This document shows positions 1-7,866 of a DNA stretch of 64,000 bases, piece by piece. The translations under genes were made by a program, and so were the position numbers. Below the pieces are notes generated by a model. The model did no database searches, was not told where the DNA came from, and was given only the letters and a program-made list of their open reading frames with translations. Source of the DNA: Candidatus Bathyarchaeota archaeon (lineage in GTDB: Archaea > Thermoproteota > Bathyarchaeia > Bathyarchaeales > Bathycorpusculaceae); the NCBI GenBank assembly GCA_026014465.1, contig JAOZID010000004.1, positions 248,001-312,000 of the forward strand, read 5' to 3'. Numbering within the stretch: the stretch's first letter is position 1; each line of letters begins with the position of its first letter.

Positions 1-2
1 TC

Positions 3-416
3 CTGTTTGGCATGGGCGGCGTAGGCGTGGAACTCTTCAAAGACTACGCTTTAGCTTTGCCCCCGCTCAACACCACTCTGGTTAGGCGCATGCTCAAAGA
101 AACCAAAGTCTACACCCTGCTAAACGGTTACCGAAACGTCCCCCGCGCCAACTTGGCGTTGCTCGAAGAAAACCTGCTGCTGTTCTCGCAGCTGCTCATA
201 GATTTCCCACAAATAAAAGAAATCGACATCAACCCACTACTCATCAACCAAAAAGAACTCGTCATCCTAGACGCCCGCATCGTCATAGACAAAAACTTCA
301 TCACCAAACAATTCAAACCCTACCAGCACATGGCAATAAGCCCCTACTCCAAAGAATACGCAAAAGAATTCCTACCCAACACCATAGACGCAACCATACA
401 ACCCCAAAGCACCTAA
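3..416 (+). CDS. Acyl/acetyl-CoA synthetase (ADP-forming), ATP-grasp C-terminal end, partial
   Basis: Only the C-terminal ~137 residues are in the window; the frame is open to the left edge. The start LFGMGGVGVELFKDYALALP is typical of the ATP-grasp_5 domain of ADP-forming acetyl/acyl-CoA synthetases, and the later EIDINPLLI stretch matches the usual metal/nucleotide-binding end (EiDvNPl). These enzymes make ATP from acetyl-CoA or other acyl-CoAs in archaeal fermentation. Whether it is the beta subunit or a fused alpha-beta protein cannot be seen. It converges on the phoU-like gene. Confidence 0.75.
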   Translation: MFGMGGVGVELFKDYALALPPLNTTLVRRMLKETKVYTLLNGYRNVPRANLALLEENLLLFSQLLIDFPQIKEIDINPLLINQKELVILDARIVIDKNFITKQFKPYQHMAISPYSKEYAKEFLPNTIDATIQPQST

Positions 417-462
417 CCCGCCCCTTTAGGCACACTTCTTTTTTCTTTCTTTTTGCGTGTGG

Positions 463-1479
463 TTAGTTTGTTGCTTTGAAGGCGCGGTTTACGGAGATTT
501 CTGCTATGCTCACGGCGCAGTGGGATATGCGTTTGATGTTGTCGCGTATGGTGCATATGGCGCAGACAAGTTCGGCGCTTTTGGGTTTGCCTGTAAATGC
601 TTTGGAGGCGATTTCTACGTCTAGGCCTTCGATGATTTTTTGGTGTTTCATGATGTCTACTGAGAAGGGGATGTCTTTGGTGAAGAAGCCTGTGACGGCT
701 TTGACGTATAATTCGACGACTTCGACGCCTGCGGCTATCATGAGCTCTAGCACTTCGGGTGGGATTTGCTGTTTGTAGCTGTTAAGCATGATGATGTGGC
801 GTGCGATGCCTGCGGCGTAGTCAGCGGCGTGTTCCATGCGGTAAACTAGCATCTGATGATCCATACAGTCAAGTGGGTCTATGCGCAGTTCGTTTGCTAA
901 GACGGGGTCTTGGGCGGCGTTACGCAGCATCCGTAAGATGAAGAACGCGAATTGGTCTACGTCGTCGTCAAGTGAAAAGACGGATTTGGCTAGGCTGGTG
1001 TCGTTTTCGTAGAGGGCGCGGATGGCGTCTTCGCACATGGAGCGCGAGATGAGGTGCATGCGTTGTATGGCTTGCTCAAGCGAGGCTTTGGATTCGTCGG
1101 TTAAGCTTTGGATGTACACGCTTTTAGAGTCGGACTCCATAACCCTCATGTACAACCTGCCCGTCATGTTCCTAATCGCCTTGATCTGCGGAACCGAAAA
1201 CACCTTCTCCGAAACCAGCTTAATCCCCGAGTAACCATTCAAAAATGACCCCAAGATTTTCTGGATAATCATGAGTTCCTCGTCGTCGTGCCCGATGCTA
1301 ATTGTTATCTCCTTGGGTTCGGAGCGGTTTTGCGAGCTTGGGTAAACAACCAATGAACGGTCACGCTGAATCGAAAACGAAACCGAATCGCCCTTTTGCA
1401 AATCGTTAAGCTGCATCCAATCCTTAGGCAACGAAATAACCAACGAAGACTTACCCAAAGACATAATCTTGCGTTCCAC
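463..1479 (-). CDS. PhoU-like regulator with N-terminal AbrB/SpoVT domain
   Basis: 338 residues from a GTG start. Residues 1-45 (SLGKSSLVISLPKDW, then GD-rich beta strands) form an AbrB/SpoVT-type swapped-hairpin DNA-binding domain. The remainder is helical with PhoU-type repeats, including acidic D/E-x-x-x-D clusters and the HAADYAAGIARH stretch around residue 220. Archaeal PhoU proteins of this fusion type are believed to link phosphate status to transcription. No pst genes are adjacent, so a phosphate role is by family only. A TATA-like element lies about 50 bases upstream. Confidence 0.8.
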   Translation of the reverse strand: MERKIMSLGKSSLVISLPKDWMQLNDLQKGDSVSFSIQRDRSLVVYPSSQNRSEPKEITISIGHDDEELMIIQKILGSFLNGYSGIKLVSEKVFSVPQIKAIRNMTGRLYMRVMESDSKSVYIQSLTDESKASLEQAIQRMHLISRSMCEDAIRALYENDTSLAKSVFSLDDDVDQFAFFILRMLRNAAQDPVLANELRIDPLDCMDHQMLVYRMEHAADYAAGIARHIIMLNSYKQQIPPEVLELMIAAGVEVVELYVKAVTGFFTKDIPFSVDIMKHQKIIEGLDVEIASKAFTGKPKSAELVCAICTIRDNIKRISHCAVSIAEISVNRAFKATN

Positions 1480-1528
1480 AACAATTCCCCAACTATACTT
1501 TCAACCCAACCACTAATACAAAACACCC

Positions 1529-1539
1529 TAATATATACC
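1529..1539 (-). promoter_or_regulatory. TATA-box promoter of the phoU-like gene
   Basis: On the minus strand the sequence reads GGTATATATTA about 50 bases upstream of the GTG start, the right place for an archaeal TATA box with transcription starting 25-30 bases further on. Confidence 0.5.
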
Positions 1540-1613
1540 AACTATACCCAAAACACCATCCACACCCAAAAACACTCCAGACCTACCCCCTCCCCCTTTC
1601 TGCATACAATTAA

Positions 1614-1629
1614 TATTTGGATCCAAATA
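1614..1629. repeat. Perfect 16-bp palindrome TATTTGGATCCAAATA
   Basis: A perfect inverted repeat lies in the spacer between the end of selD and the phoU promoter. It could be an operator for the phoU-like gene or a weak hairpin after selD. It lacks the features of an archaeal SECIS (GAA/A internal loop and GC-rich upper stem). Confidence 0.5.
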
Positions 1630-1685
1630 GCTGCTAATAGGTTGGTGTGGGTTTGCTTTTGTGGAAAAAGTTGTTTGTTTGGCGG

Positions 1686-2705
1686 TTAAGCTTGGATTAT
1701 TTCTGGGTTTTGTTTGATGGTTACGGTTCCTTGGCCCGCTTTTGCGTAGCCGATTTCGAAGTGTGGGACTTTGCGGTCATCCAGCGCAGATTCTAAGTCT
1801 TTGAGGTTTGTTTTGGAAACGGCTATGAGCATTCCGCCCGCAGTTTCTGCCGCCTCGCCCGTTAGTAATGAGTAACCTAGCAAATCTGACAGCTCGGCGG
1901 TGCCTTGGATGACGGCTAACTTGTCAAAGACCATATCCACTTTGCCCAAGGTTGCCATGTTTTGGGCGTGTCCCTTGAGCCCGAATCCTGTGATGTCGGT
2001 TGCTGCATGAACGGGAACTTGCTGCATGACTTGTGCGACGGGTTTGTTGGAGGAAATCATGCCTTTGATTGCGCCTGCAACCGCTGTGTCCACGAGTTCT
2101 TTGGGTAGTTCTTCGAGGAATTCTCTGCCTTCCTCTTCTTTTTGCATGCGGTACGCTGCCATGGCAGGCTGAACCCCCAGTGGCTTAGTCAAAACCAGCA
2201 CGTCCCCCGCTTTTGAACCGCGTGTGTACGTAATCTTGTCTGGGTGGTTTACGCCTGTTGCTGCGCCCCCGATGACAGGCCATGGGTTTCGGATGGTGTG
2301 TCCGCCGATGAGTGGTGCTTGCATTTCTTTGCAGAAATCCGCGAAGCCTTTGAGCATTCCTACGGCTAAGTCGTTGGGCATGTTTTCTGGAAACGCCATA
2401 ATCGACAGGACGGTGACGATGTCTGGGGTTGCCATGGCGTAGATGTCGCTGGTTACGTTGCTTGCGGCGATTCTGCCCTGAATCTCGGGTTCGTCTACTA
2501 TGGGCGTGAAAAAGTCCAGCGTGTTGAGTACCGCAACGTCTTTGTTTACCTGTACGGCGCTGGCGTTCTCCCACGGACCAGCTAACAAGTCAGTGGACGG
2601 CGCAATTGAGACGCCTGCTTGGCTGAGAAGTTTATCCAGCTGATACTGTGGGAGCTTACAGCTTCATCCATGAACGGGGACAACTTTGGTAAGCCGATAC
2701 TCCAT
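1686..2705 (-). CDS. selD: Selenophosphate synthase SelD, selenocysteine-containing
   Basis: SelD makes selenophosphate from selenide and ATP, the Se donor for Sec-tRNA and selenouridine. The uninterrupted frame starts only at a TTG at 2588, but the same frame extends to an ATG at 2705. The added 39 codons read MEYRLTKVVPVHG-UGA-SCKLPQYQLDKLL, with UGA (2664-2666) at residue 14, exactly where SelD carries its catalytic Cys or Sec before the invariant K (HG-U-x-C-K). The full protein is then 339 residues, normal for the family, with the PurM-fold DFFTPIVD and GGHTI motifs following. It lies 11 bases after the activase gene, so they are probably co-transcribed. No SECIS element was recognised in the 200 bases after the stop. 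The alternative, a simple nonsense mutation, is unlikely given the exact position. Confidence 0.88.
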
Positions 2706-2716
2706 TTGGTTTTCGC

Positions 2717-3502
2717 CTAGATTTTTTGGTTGCCGTCTTGGGCGATGAGTGCCGCTCCAAGGGCACCTATAACCTGAGGCTCCTTTGGTATAAGAATCTT
2801 TAACCCCAACGTTTTTTCTAGACTATCCTTCATTCCCTGATTTTTGGCTACGCCGCCCGTGAAGACGACTTCGCGCCGCAGACCGACTTGTTTGACCATG
2901 CTTAAGATGCGTTTGGATATGGCTTCATGCAACCCTGCGATGATGTCCTCTTTTTGTATGCCCTGAGCAATCAACGAGATAACCTCGGATTCTGCGAATA
3001 CAGTGCACATGCTGCTGATTTTCGCTGGATGCTTTGCTTCAAACGCGAGCTGCCCCAAATCATCCAAGGCAACATCCAACGTCCTCGCCATAACATCCAA
3101 AAACCTGCCAGTCCCCGCCGCACACTTATCATTCATCACAAAATTTTCGATATGACCGTCTTCGGCTATGCTGATGACTTTGCTGTCTTGCCCGCCGATG
3201 TCAATTATGGTTCTAGCACAAGAAAACAGCGACTTCGCACCCGTCGCGTGAGCGGTAATTTCTGTTATGGTGCTGTCTGATACTGCGGCGTTGCGTCTGC
3301 CATACCCCGTGGAAACGACTTTTTCTATGTCACTGCGGATTAGCCCTGCTGAGGATAACGCGATATCCAAAGCCTTTGCGGAAGCGTTTTTGCCGCTTGC
3401 CCCTGTTGGAACAACTCCAAAAGATAGCAGCTTTCCGTTTTTGACGATTGCCGCTTTGGTAGCCGCTGAACCAATATCAATACCTGCAAATGCCAAACGC
3501 AA
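2717..3502 (-). CDS. HgdC/BcrA-type ATPase activator of a double-cubane protein
   Basis: 261 residues of the ASKHA fold: GIDIGSAATKAAI near the N-terminus (phosphate 1), IDIGGQDSK (phosphate 2) and FTGGVAKN (adenosine motif). Two cysteines in NDKCAAGTGRF and SSMCTVFAESE are the family ligands of the [4Fe-4S] cluster shared across the homodimer. Such activators use ATP to push electrons into 2-hydroxyacyl-CoA dehydratases or double-cubane-cluster proteins. Its partner is the adjacent upstream gene, 50 bases away, and selD follows. Confidence 0.88.
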   Translation of the reverse strand: MRLAFAGIDIGSAATKAAIVKNGKLLSFGVVPTGASGKNASAKALDIALSSAGLIRSDIEKVVSTGYGRRNAAVSDSTITEITAHATGAKSLFSCARTIIDIGGQDSKVISIAEDGHIENFVMNDKCAAGTGRFLDVMARTLDVALDDLGQLAFEAKHPAKISSMCTVFAESEVISLIAQGIQKEDIIAGLHEAISKRILSMVKQVGLRREVVFTGGVAKNQGMKDSLEKTLGLKILIPKEPQVIGALGAALIAQDGNQKI

Positions 3503-3552
3503 CTCAACCTATACCGTTGTTATCTGTGAAAACAAAAGAAGAAGGGGGGTTG

Positions 3553-4839
3553 TTATTTTTTGCCCCGTATCATTTCTAGGAATGCTTCGAGGCGGGTTCT
3601 GATTTGTTCGGCGTCTTCCATGGTGTAGTCGGTTTCTACTTTGAGCATGGGGACGTCTTCTTTTTTGAGTTCTTTTCCGACTTTGACGGCTTCGACGTTG
3701 TAGCTGTGGCAGAATTGTAGTGTGTAGTAGACGACTCCGTCGACGTTGAAGTCTTTGGCGAGTTTGTTTACGCTGTCTACGCGGGCGTCGTTGGGGGTGA
3801 AGCAGGCACAGGGGATTTTGGCGTATTTCTCGACTAGGGCTTCCATGAGGTCATTTAGGCTATCGCTCTTGGGTTCTACCATGTCGGTGAAGTACCTTGA
3901 GCCTACGCAGCTTTCCTCGACTACTATGGATGCTCCCAAGGACTCAGCGATGCTGGGTACCTTCCAGTTGGGAACCGCCATGGGGCAACCTGAAACCATC
4001 AGTCTTGTAGCGTTCTTGTCAACTACGCCTTCGCCGTTTTTCACGCGCTCTTCGAGGTCGTCGCAAAGTTCGTTGACTTTGGCTGTGAAGCGTGCGACGT
4101 CGTCGTAGAAGCCGATTTGGGTTACAATCAAAGCGTCCAAGCCGCTAATGGGGGCGGGGTTTGTTTTGCGAAGTTCAGATAATCGTTTGAGGGCTTTGCG
4201 TTTGTTGTTTATTAGCTCTATGGATTGCTTGAGTTTTTCGGCGGTTATGGTGTTGCCTGTGAGTTCTTCTAGTTTGGCTTTGAATTCTTCAAGCTCTTTT
4301 AGCCAAAGGCTCCGTCCCTGCTTGGTGTCGGGTTTGTGGGGGACTTCAATTACGTAAGTTGGGACTTCTTCGTTTAGCAGTTCGTAGACTTTCTTTTTGC
4401 CATCACACGTGGTTTCTCCAACTAGCATGTCGCAGCACTGGAAATACGGGCACGTCAAACCGATTTTGAAACCATAAAACGACTTGATTAGGGGGCACAT
4501 GTTGCGGGGCAAAACCGCTTCAGCATCGGGAATTGAGAAGTCTGCGCCTCCGCATAGTCCAACCATTGTTGCGTTCGCGGCGTATGCGAGCTCTTCAGGG
4601 GCGTAGAGGCAAAATGCTCCGATGATTTTGTTGCCTTCTTTGCGCAGTTTTGCAAGTTCTTCTACTCGTAGCCCGTGAATTTCAGAGATGACAAAATCAA
4701 AGTAATCCATCTTTTTGGGCCTGTTTTTCTGTGAGAGCACAAAATCTTGGTAGACTTTGGGCAAAACCTCCAAAAGTTGATTGTGCTTTTCAAGGTCTAT
4801 TCCTAAACTTGTCCATAATTCAGTATATTTCTCTGCCAT
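3553..4839 (-). CDS. HgdB-like double-cubane-cluster reductase (2-hydroxyacyl-CoA dehydratase family)
   Basis: 428 residues if started at the ATG at 4839 (MAEKYTELW); a longer frame to 4938 adds a non-conserved tail that runs through the promoter region. Many conserved cysteines lie in LCGGADF, NMCPLIKS, TCPYFQCCDM, TTCDGKKK, SGCPM, EESCVGSRY and FCHSYN, the pattern of single-subunit HgdB-like proteins that hold a double-cubane [8Fe-9S] cluster. With its activator it forms an ATP-driven low-potential reductase. Known members reduce small molecules in vitro but physiological substrates are unknown. The position next to selD, TusA and DsrE suggests sulfur or selenium chemistry rather than amino-acid fermentation; that is inference. 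Confidence 0.82.
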   Translation of the reverse strand: MAEKYTELWTSLGIDLEKHNQLLEVLPKVYQDFVLSQKNRPKKMDYFDFVISEIHGLRVEELAKLRKEGNKIIGAFCLYAPEELAYAANATMVGLCGGADFSIPDAEAVLPRNMCPLIKSFYGFKIGLTCPYFQCCDMLVGETTCDGKKKVYELLNEEVPTYVIEVPHKPDTKQGRSLWLKELEEFKAKLEELTGNTITAEKLKQSIELINNKRKALKRLSELRKTNPAPISGLDALIVTQIGFYDDVARFTAKVNELCDDLEERVKNGEGVVDKNATRLMVSGCPMAVPNWKVPSIAESLGASIVVEESCVGSRYFTDMVEPKSDSLNDLMEALVEKYAKIPCACFTPNDARVDSVNKLAKDFNVDGVVYYTLQFCHSYNVEAVKVGKELKKEDVPMLKVETDYTMEDAEQIRTRLEAFLEMIRGKK

Positions 4840-4923
4840 AACTACCACTTGTCGTTGCAGAGTTTCTGCCCTCACGTATCTATTAAAATTTTTGATAAAA
4901 ACTATTAAAAAAACAAATAAAAC

Positions 4924-4937
4924 CTTGGCGTTAGCCA
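4924..4937. promoter_or_regulatory. Inverted repeat TTGGC-N4-GCCAA upstream of the double-cubane gene
   Basis: TTGGCGTTAGCCAA lies just upstream of an A/T-rich promoter-like stretch for the double-cubane gene. A similar sequence on the minus strand (TTGGCGTTGGCTAA) occurs in the dsrE promoter at about 5643-5656, so both may bind the same regulator. Confidence 0.4.
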
Positions 4938-4980
4938 ACCTTTAGCTTCGCCCAAAGACAAAACAGGCGGGCAAACGCTG

Positions 4981-5211
4981 CTACTTCTTTTTTATTTTGA
5001 TGTTGAATTCGTTGTCGTCTTTGGTGGCTTCGACGATTTCGTGTCCTGCGTTTTTTGCCCATCTTTGCACGTTCTCAAAGGCTGGTCCGCAGTCGCCGAT
5101 AACCTCCAAAACTTTTCCTGACTCTACGGTTTCGAGCTTGCGCTTAAGAATCAGAATCGGCATGGGGCAGACTTTGCCTTTTACTTCAAGTTTTTCAGTT
5201 TCCACTTTCAT
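4981..5211 (-). CDS. TusA/SirA-family sulfur (selenium) carrier protein
   Basis: 76 residues with the defining Cys in GKVCPMPIL (residue ~15), followed by the usual alpha/beta layout. TusA proteins carry persulfide sulfur on this Cys; YedF-type relatives occur with selenium genes. It is 7 bases downstream of dsrE, the common TusA-DsrE pairing in persulfide relay. A second TusA is encoded at 7140-7361. Confidence 0.87.
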   Translation of the reverse strand: MKVETEKLEVKGKVCPMPILILKRKLETVESGKVLEVIGDCGPAFENVQRWAKNAGHEIVEATKDDNEFNIKIKKK

Positions 5212-5218
5212 TCGCCGC

Positions 5219-5569
5219 TTAGAAAACTATGGTTTTGTCGGTGTTAGCTGTCCACTCGACTAGTTCGTGCATGGAGGCGATTTTGACGCCGTCAACAAGG
5301 TCGTCTTGGGTTAGTCCGCGGGCTTGGCAGCAGACCACGCAGGCTTTAACTTCCACTTTGCCCTTGATAAGCTCCTCAAGGTACTCGAGCAGGTTCGGAG
5401 CATCCGCCGACGGATTCTGCCCTTTCTTGGCAACGTACACGCCGTTTTCCATCAAAAACACTTTGACCTCATGTCCCTCCAACGAGCAAGTAGTGGCAAA
5501 CCGAAGGGCAGTGAACGCGCGTTCTTTAGCTATAGGTGCTTCATTAATCAAAACTGTAAACGAAACCAT
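5219..5569 (-). CDS. DsrE/DsrF-family sulfurtransferase-like protein
   Basis: 116 residues from the ATG at 5569, chosen because a GGGTGA ribosome-binding site sits 6 bases upstream; an upstream GTG would overlap it. The DsrE fold is indicated by FTVLINEAP, the EGHEVKVFLMENGV strand-helix region and CVVCCQARGLT, where a cysteine of the DsrE/DsrH type active site lies. It probably exchanges persulfide with the TusA encoded 7 bases downstream. The promoter upstream has a TATA box and a motif shared with the yedE operon. Confidence 0.82.
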   Translation of the reverse strand: MVSFTVLINEAPIAKERAFTALRFATTCSLEGHEVKVFLMENGVYVAKKGQNPSADAPNLLEYLEELIKGKVEVKACVVCCQARGLTQDDLVDGVKIASMHELVEWTANTDKTIVF

Positions 5570-5618
5570 ACAAATCACCCTAAACTCAGTATCTCTAATA
5601 CCAACTATTAGCCATGTT

Positions 5619-5664
5619 GATATAAGTACCTTATGTTAGTTTTTAGCCAACGCCAAAACCCGTG
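5619..5664 (-). promoter_or_regulatory. dsrE-tusA promoter with upstream operator-like motif
   Basis: On the minus strand a TATA-like CTTATATC (5619-5626) lies about 50 bases from the dsrE start. Upstream, plus-strand CAACGCCAAAACCCGTG (5648-5664) closely matches CAACGGCAAAAACCCGTG at 8443-8460 before the yedE operon, with one substitution and one inserted A. This suggests a shared regulator. Confidence 0.45.
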
Positions 5665-5723
5665 TTGACCCGCAGTTGAAGAAAAGAATAAAGAAAAGGT
5701 TGTTGGATTGCGTGAATTGGCTG

Positions 5724-6584
5724 TTATGGTTGCTTTGCGGTTTTGAGGGCTTGGGGGATTTGGGGTACCATTTCCCAGATTTTGGTGGCGGGGGTAGGTT
5801 TTGCGAGTTCGCCCATTATGCGGTTTGCTTTGGCTGCTTGCGTTGCCGCTGTGACAGTGTCGGTTCCTGAAGCAATTAGTGCTGAGACCATGCCTGCTAA
5901 GGTGTCGCCTGTGCCGCCGATTGCCTCCAAAACTGGAATACACGGCTCAGTGACCTGCGCGACGGTTTTGCCCTGCGTGACAACGTAGTCTACTTTGCCC
6001 TTGACTAGCATGACTTCGGGGACGTTGCCGTTCTCACAAGCCTGCTTAATCAGCTTGGGCGTATCGTTAATGGCGTCAAAGATGTAGTTGCGCACGTAAG
6101 CGGGGTGCATAGCTTCGGGGTCAGCTAAAAACGCCATTTCGCCAGGGTCAGGAGTGAACAACGTGAAGTCTTTGGATATGCCTGCGGCTTTGGCAACGTA
6201 CATGGAGCCTGCGTCCGCGATGAGTTTGGGGTTGAAGCGTTTTTTGACGTTTTTGATGGCGTCTTTGGCGTAGAGTATGTTGGGTTTGATGTAGTGCATA
6301 GCCATGACCGCGCCGTCTTTTGCGTTGGGGTTGAGTTTGTCTTTTAGGTACCTGTAGATTTGGTTGCTACCTTCTCCTGTGCCTATGTCGCCTGCGAGTA
6401 TGGCGTAGGGCATTTCGATTTGGAGGGTTTTGCATGCGGTGGCTGCTGCGGCAATCATTACGCTGGTTCCGTTGATTAGCGGAAGCTCAACCTCGCCTGC
6501 TTTGAGTTTGCCGTCCTCGAAGCTGCAAAAACTGGTGGTTAGCTGCAGGTCTTTTATGGGAACTGCGCCTGCGATGATTAGCAC
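5724..6584 (-). CDS. Ribokinase-like sugar kinase / NAD(P)HX-dehydratase-like protein
   Basis: 286 residues from a GTG overlapping the stop of the upstream gene (TAGTG), with AGGAG ten bases before. The ribokinase-superfamily anion-hole motif GGTGDTLAGM is near residue 235 and AGDIGTGEGS near residue 75. Related to carbohydrate kinases and to ADP-dependent NAD(P)H-hydrate dehydratases; the substrate cannot be told. Translational coupling to the DUF3343 gene suggests a job in the Se/S island. A longer frame to 6647 would lie inside the upstream gene and is rejected. Confidence 0.65.
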   Translation of the reverse strand: MLIIAGAVPIKDLQLTTSFCSFEDGKLKAGEVELPLINGTSVMIAAAATACKTLQIEMPYAILAGDIGTGEGSNQIYRYLKDKLNPNAKDGAVMAMHYIKPNILYAKDAIKNVKKRFNPKLIADAGSMYVAKAAGISKDFTLFTPDPGEMAFLADPEAMHPAYVRNYIFDAINDTPKLIKQACENGNVPEVMLVKGKVDYVVTQGKTVAQVTEPCIPVLEAIGGTGDTLAGMVSALIASGTDTVTAATQAAKANRIMGELAKPTPATKIWEMVPQIPQALKTAKQP

Positions 6585-7102
6585 TAGGTTTGGCTCCTGT
6601 AGGTTTGCAGGGCGTCTTCGTAGGCTTTTTGCAGCATAAAAGCGCACAACGTGTAGCCAAGCTCCTGCGGGTTTGGGGTGTCCTTCAAGTTTTTGCCGAC
6701 CATGCTAAGCGCGAGGTAGGGGATGTCGGGGCAGCCGCCGCCTGAGATGTTGACGATTTCGCCTGTTTGCTTGTGGAATGTTAGTTTCATGTGTCCTGCC
6801 TTTACCATTTGGTACTCGTCGAAGTCTGTTTTTTTGATGATGCTTAGTGGTCGAAGTTGCGTGTTGCCCAGTGCTACGATGTCGATGGGTTTGATGCCGT
6901 GCTTTTTCAGGGCGTTTTCTACGCCAAAGCTGTCTACGATGTTGATTTCCAGTGCTAGGTCGCAGCCGATTCGTACTTCAGGGGGAGGAGCAACTACTTT
7001 GACTGCGTATTTTTGTAGCTTTAGTATCCGCTCTGCCTTCATGCTTTCACGTACGTCACGCAACAGCACTAAGGCGCCCTCCGTTTTGTCAGGTTTCACC
7101 AC
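6584..7102 (-). CDS. DUF3343 (Se/S carrier-like) domain protein
   Basis: 172 residues from a GTG with GGAGG five bases upstream. Residues ~8-60 (EGALVLLRDVRESMKAERIL, then VAPPPEVRIGCDLALEI) match the DUF3343 putative Se/S-carrier domain, including the late Cys after PPPEVR. The C-terminal half contains ISGGGCPDIPYLA, another conserved Cys, and is not assigned. DUF3343 proteins recur near TusA/YedF and selenium genes. This strengthens the reading of the island as selenium-linked. Confidence 0.68.
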   Translation of the reverse strand: MVKPDKTEGALVLLRDVRESMKAERILKLQKYAVKVVAPPPEVRIGCDLALEINIVDSFGVENALKKHGIKPIDIVALGNTQLRPLSIIKKTDFDEYQMVKAGHMKLTFHKQTGEIVNISGGGCPDIPYLALSMVGKNLKDTPNPQELGYTLCAFMLQKAYEDALQTYRSQT

Positions 7103-7139
7103 GTAACCTCCACCACTACCAACGTTTCAAGTCATCGCG

Positions 7140-7361
7140 TTACCTTTTTTCGATGACGATGACGAACTGGTCTTTTTCTTCTCTGATTTCGAGCACCTTG
7201 TTGCCCAACGATTTTGCTACGCGCTCCACGTTTTCTCTAGCAGGAGCATAATCCGCAACTACTTCGAGGACGTCTCCTGAGTTGAGTTTGTTGAGTTTTT
7301 GGCGTGTGAGCAACACGGGCCAAGGGCATGTTTTTCCTTTCACGTCGAGTTGTGCTTTCAC
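7140..7361 (-). CDS. TusA/SirA-family carrier protein, second copy
   Basis: 73 residues with GKTCPWPVLLTRQKL near the N-terminus, the Cys-Pro-x-Pro signature of TusA. It is only 18 bases downstream of the YeeE/YedE transporter genes. TusA-YedE pairs are widely associated with thiosulfate or selenium-compound uptake, in which TusA accepts the chalcogen inside the cell. It differs clearly from the TusA at 4981-5211, so the two likely serve different partners. Confidence 0.87.
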   Translation of the reverse strand: MKAQLDVKGKTCPWPVLLTRQKLNKLNSGDVLEVVADYAPARENVERVAKSLGNKVLEIREEKDQFVIVIEKR

Positions 7362-7379
7362 TTCTTGTTTTCCTCCTGT

Positions 7380-7865
7380 CTAACTAAATATTTGCACTAT
7401 GGTGGGTGCTACGGCGATTGTGAAGATTATGGCTCCGATGTAGAATCCTGCTAGGTAGGACATTGAGCTTTTGTCTCCTTCTGACGCCATGATGTGCTGT
7501 CTTAGGGGGCATCCGCCTGCAAAGACTGAAAATGCTCCTATACCCAAACCGCCGATGACCGCCAACGTGATGTGTACCCACAACGGAGTTGCAGCCGCAC
7601 TTGACAGGGGTGCACCTGGAATGGGGTTCAAGCCTGAGGAAGAGAGTATCCACGGAAACTTTGGTACAGCTGAGAACGCCGCGGCGATTGCAAAAAACGC
7701 TAATGCGCCGATTAGAAACGCGCCCAAAGCCTTGAGCAGGTGAGTATCTTTTACGAGGGTGAAGTCTCGGACTCCTCCGACAAAGCACATTCTTGCGCGC
7801 TGAGCCAGATAACCGATAATGAGCCCCGCAATCAGAGTGCTTGCTAAAACTTCAATTTGTACCAT
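7380..7865 (-). CDS. YeeE/YedE-family membrane transporter, half 2
   Basis: 161 residues from the ATG at 7865, one base after the previous stop, with GGAG nine bases upstream. Several hydrophobic helices surround the conserved RARMCFVGGVRD and GGCPLRQHIMASEGD loops; each Cys is typical of YeeE/YedE pores that pass sulfur or selenium compounds. Together with 7867-8349 it forms a split transporter, each half about 160 residues. Bacterial YedE is usually a single chain of ~350-400 residues. Confidence 0.82.
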   Translation of the reverse strand: MVQIEVLASTLIAGLIIGYLAQRARMCFVGGVRDFTLVKDTHLLKALGAFLIGALAFFAIAAAFSAVPKFPWILSSSGLNPIPGAPLSSAAATPLWVHITLAVIGGLGIGAFSVFAGGCPLRQHIMASEGDKSSMSYLAGFYIGAIIFTIAVAPTIVQIFS

Positions 7866-7866
7866 T

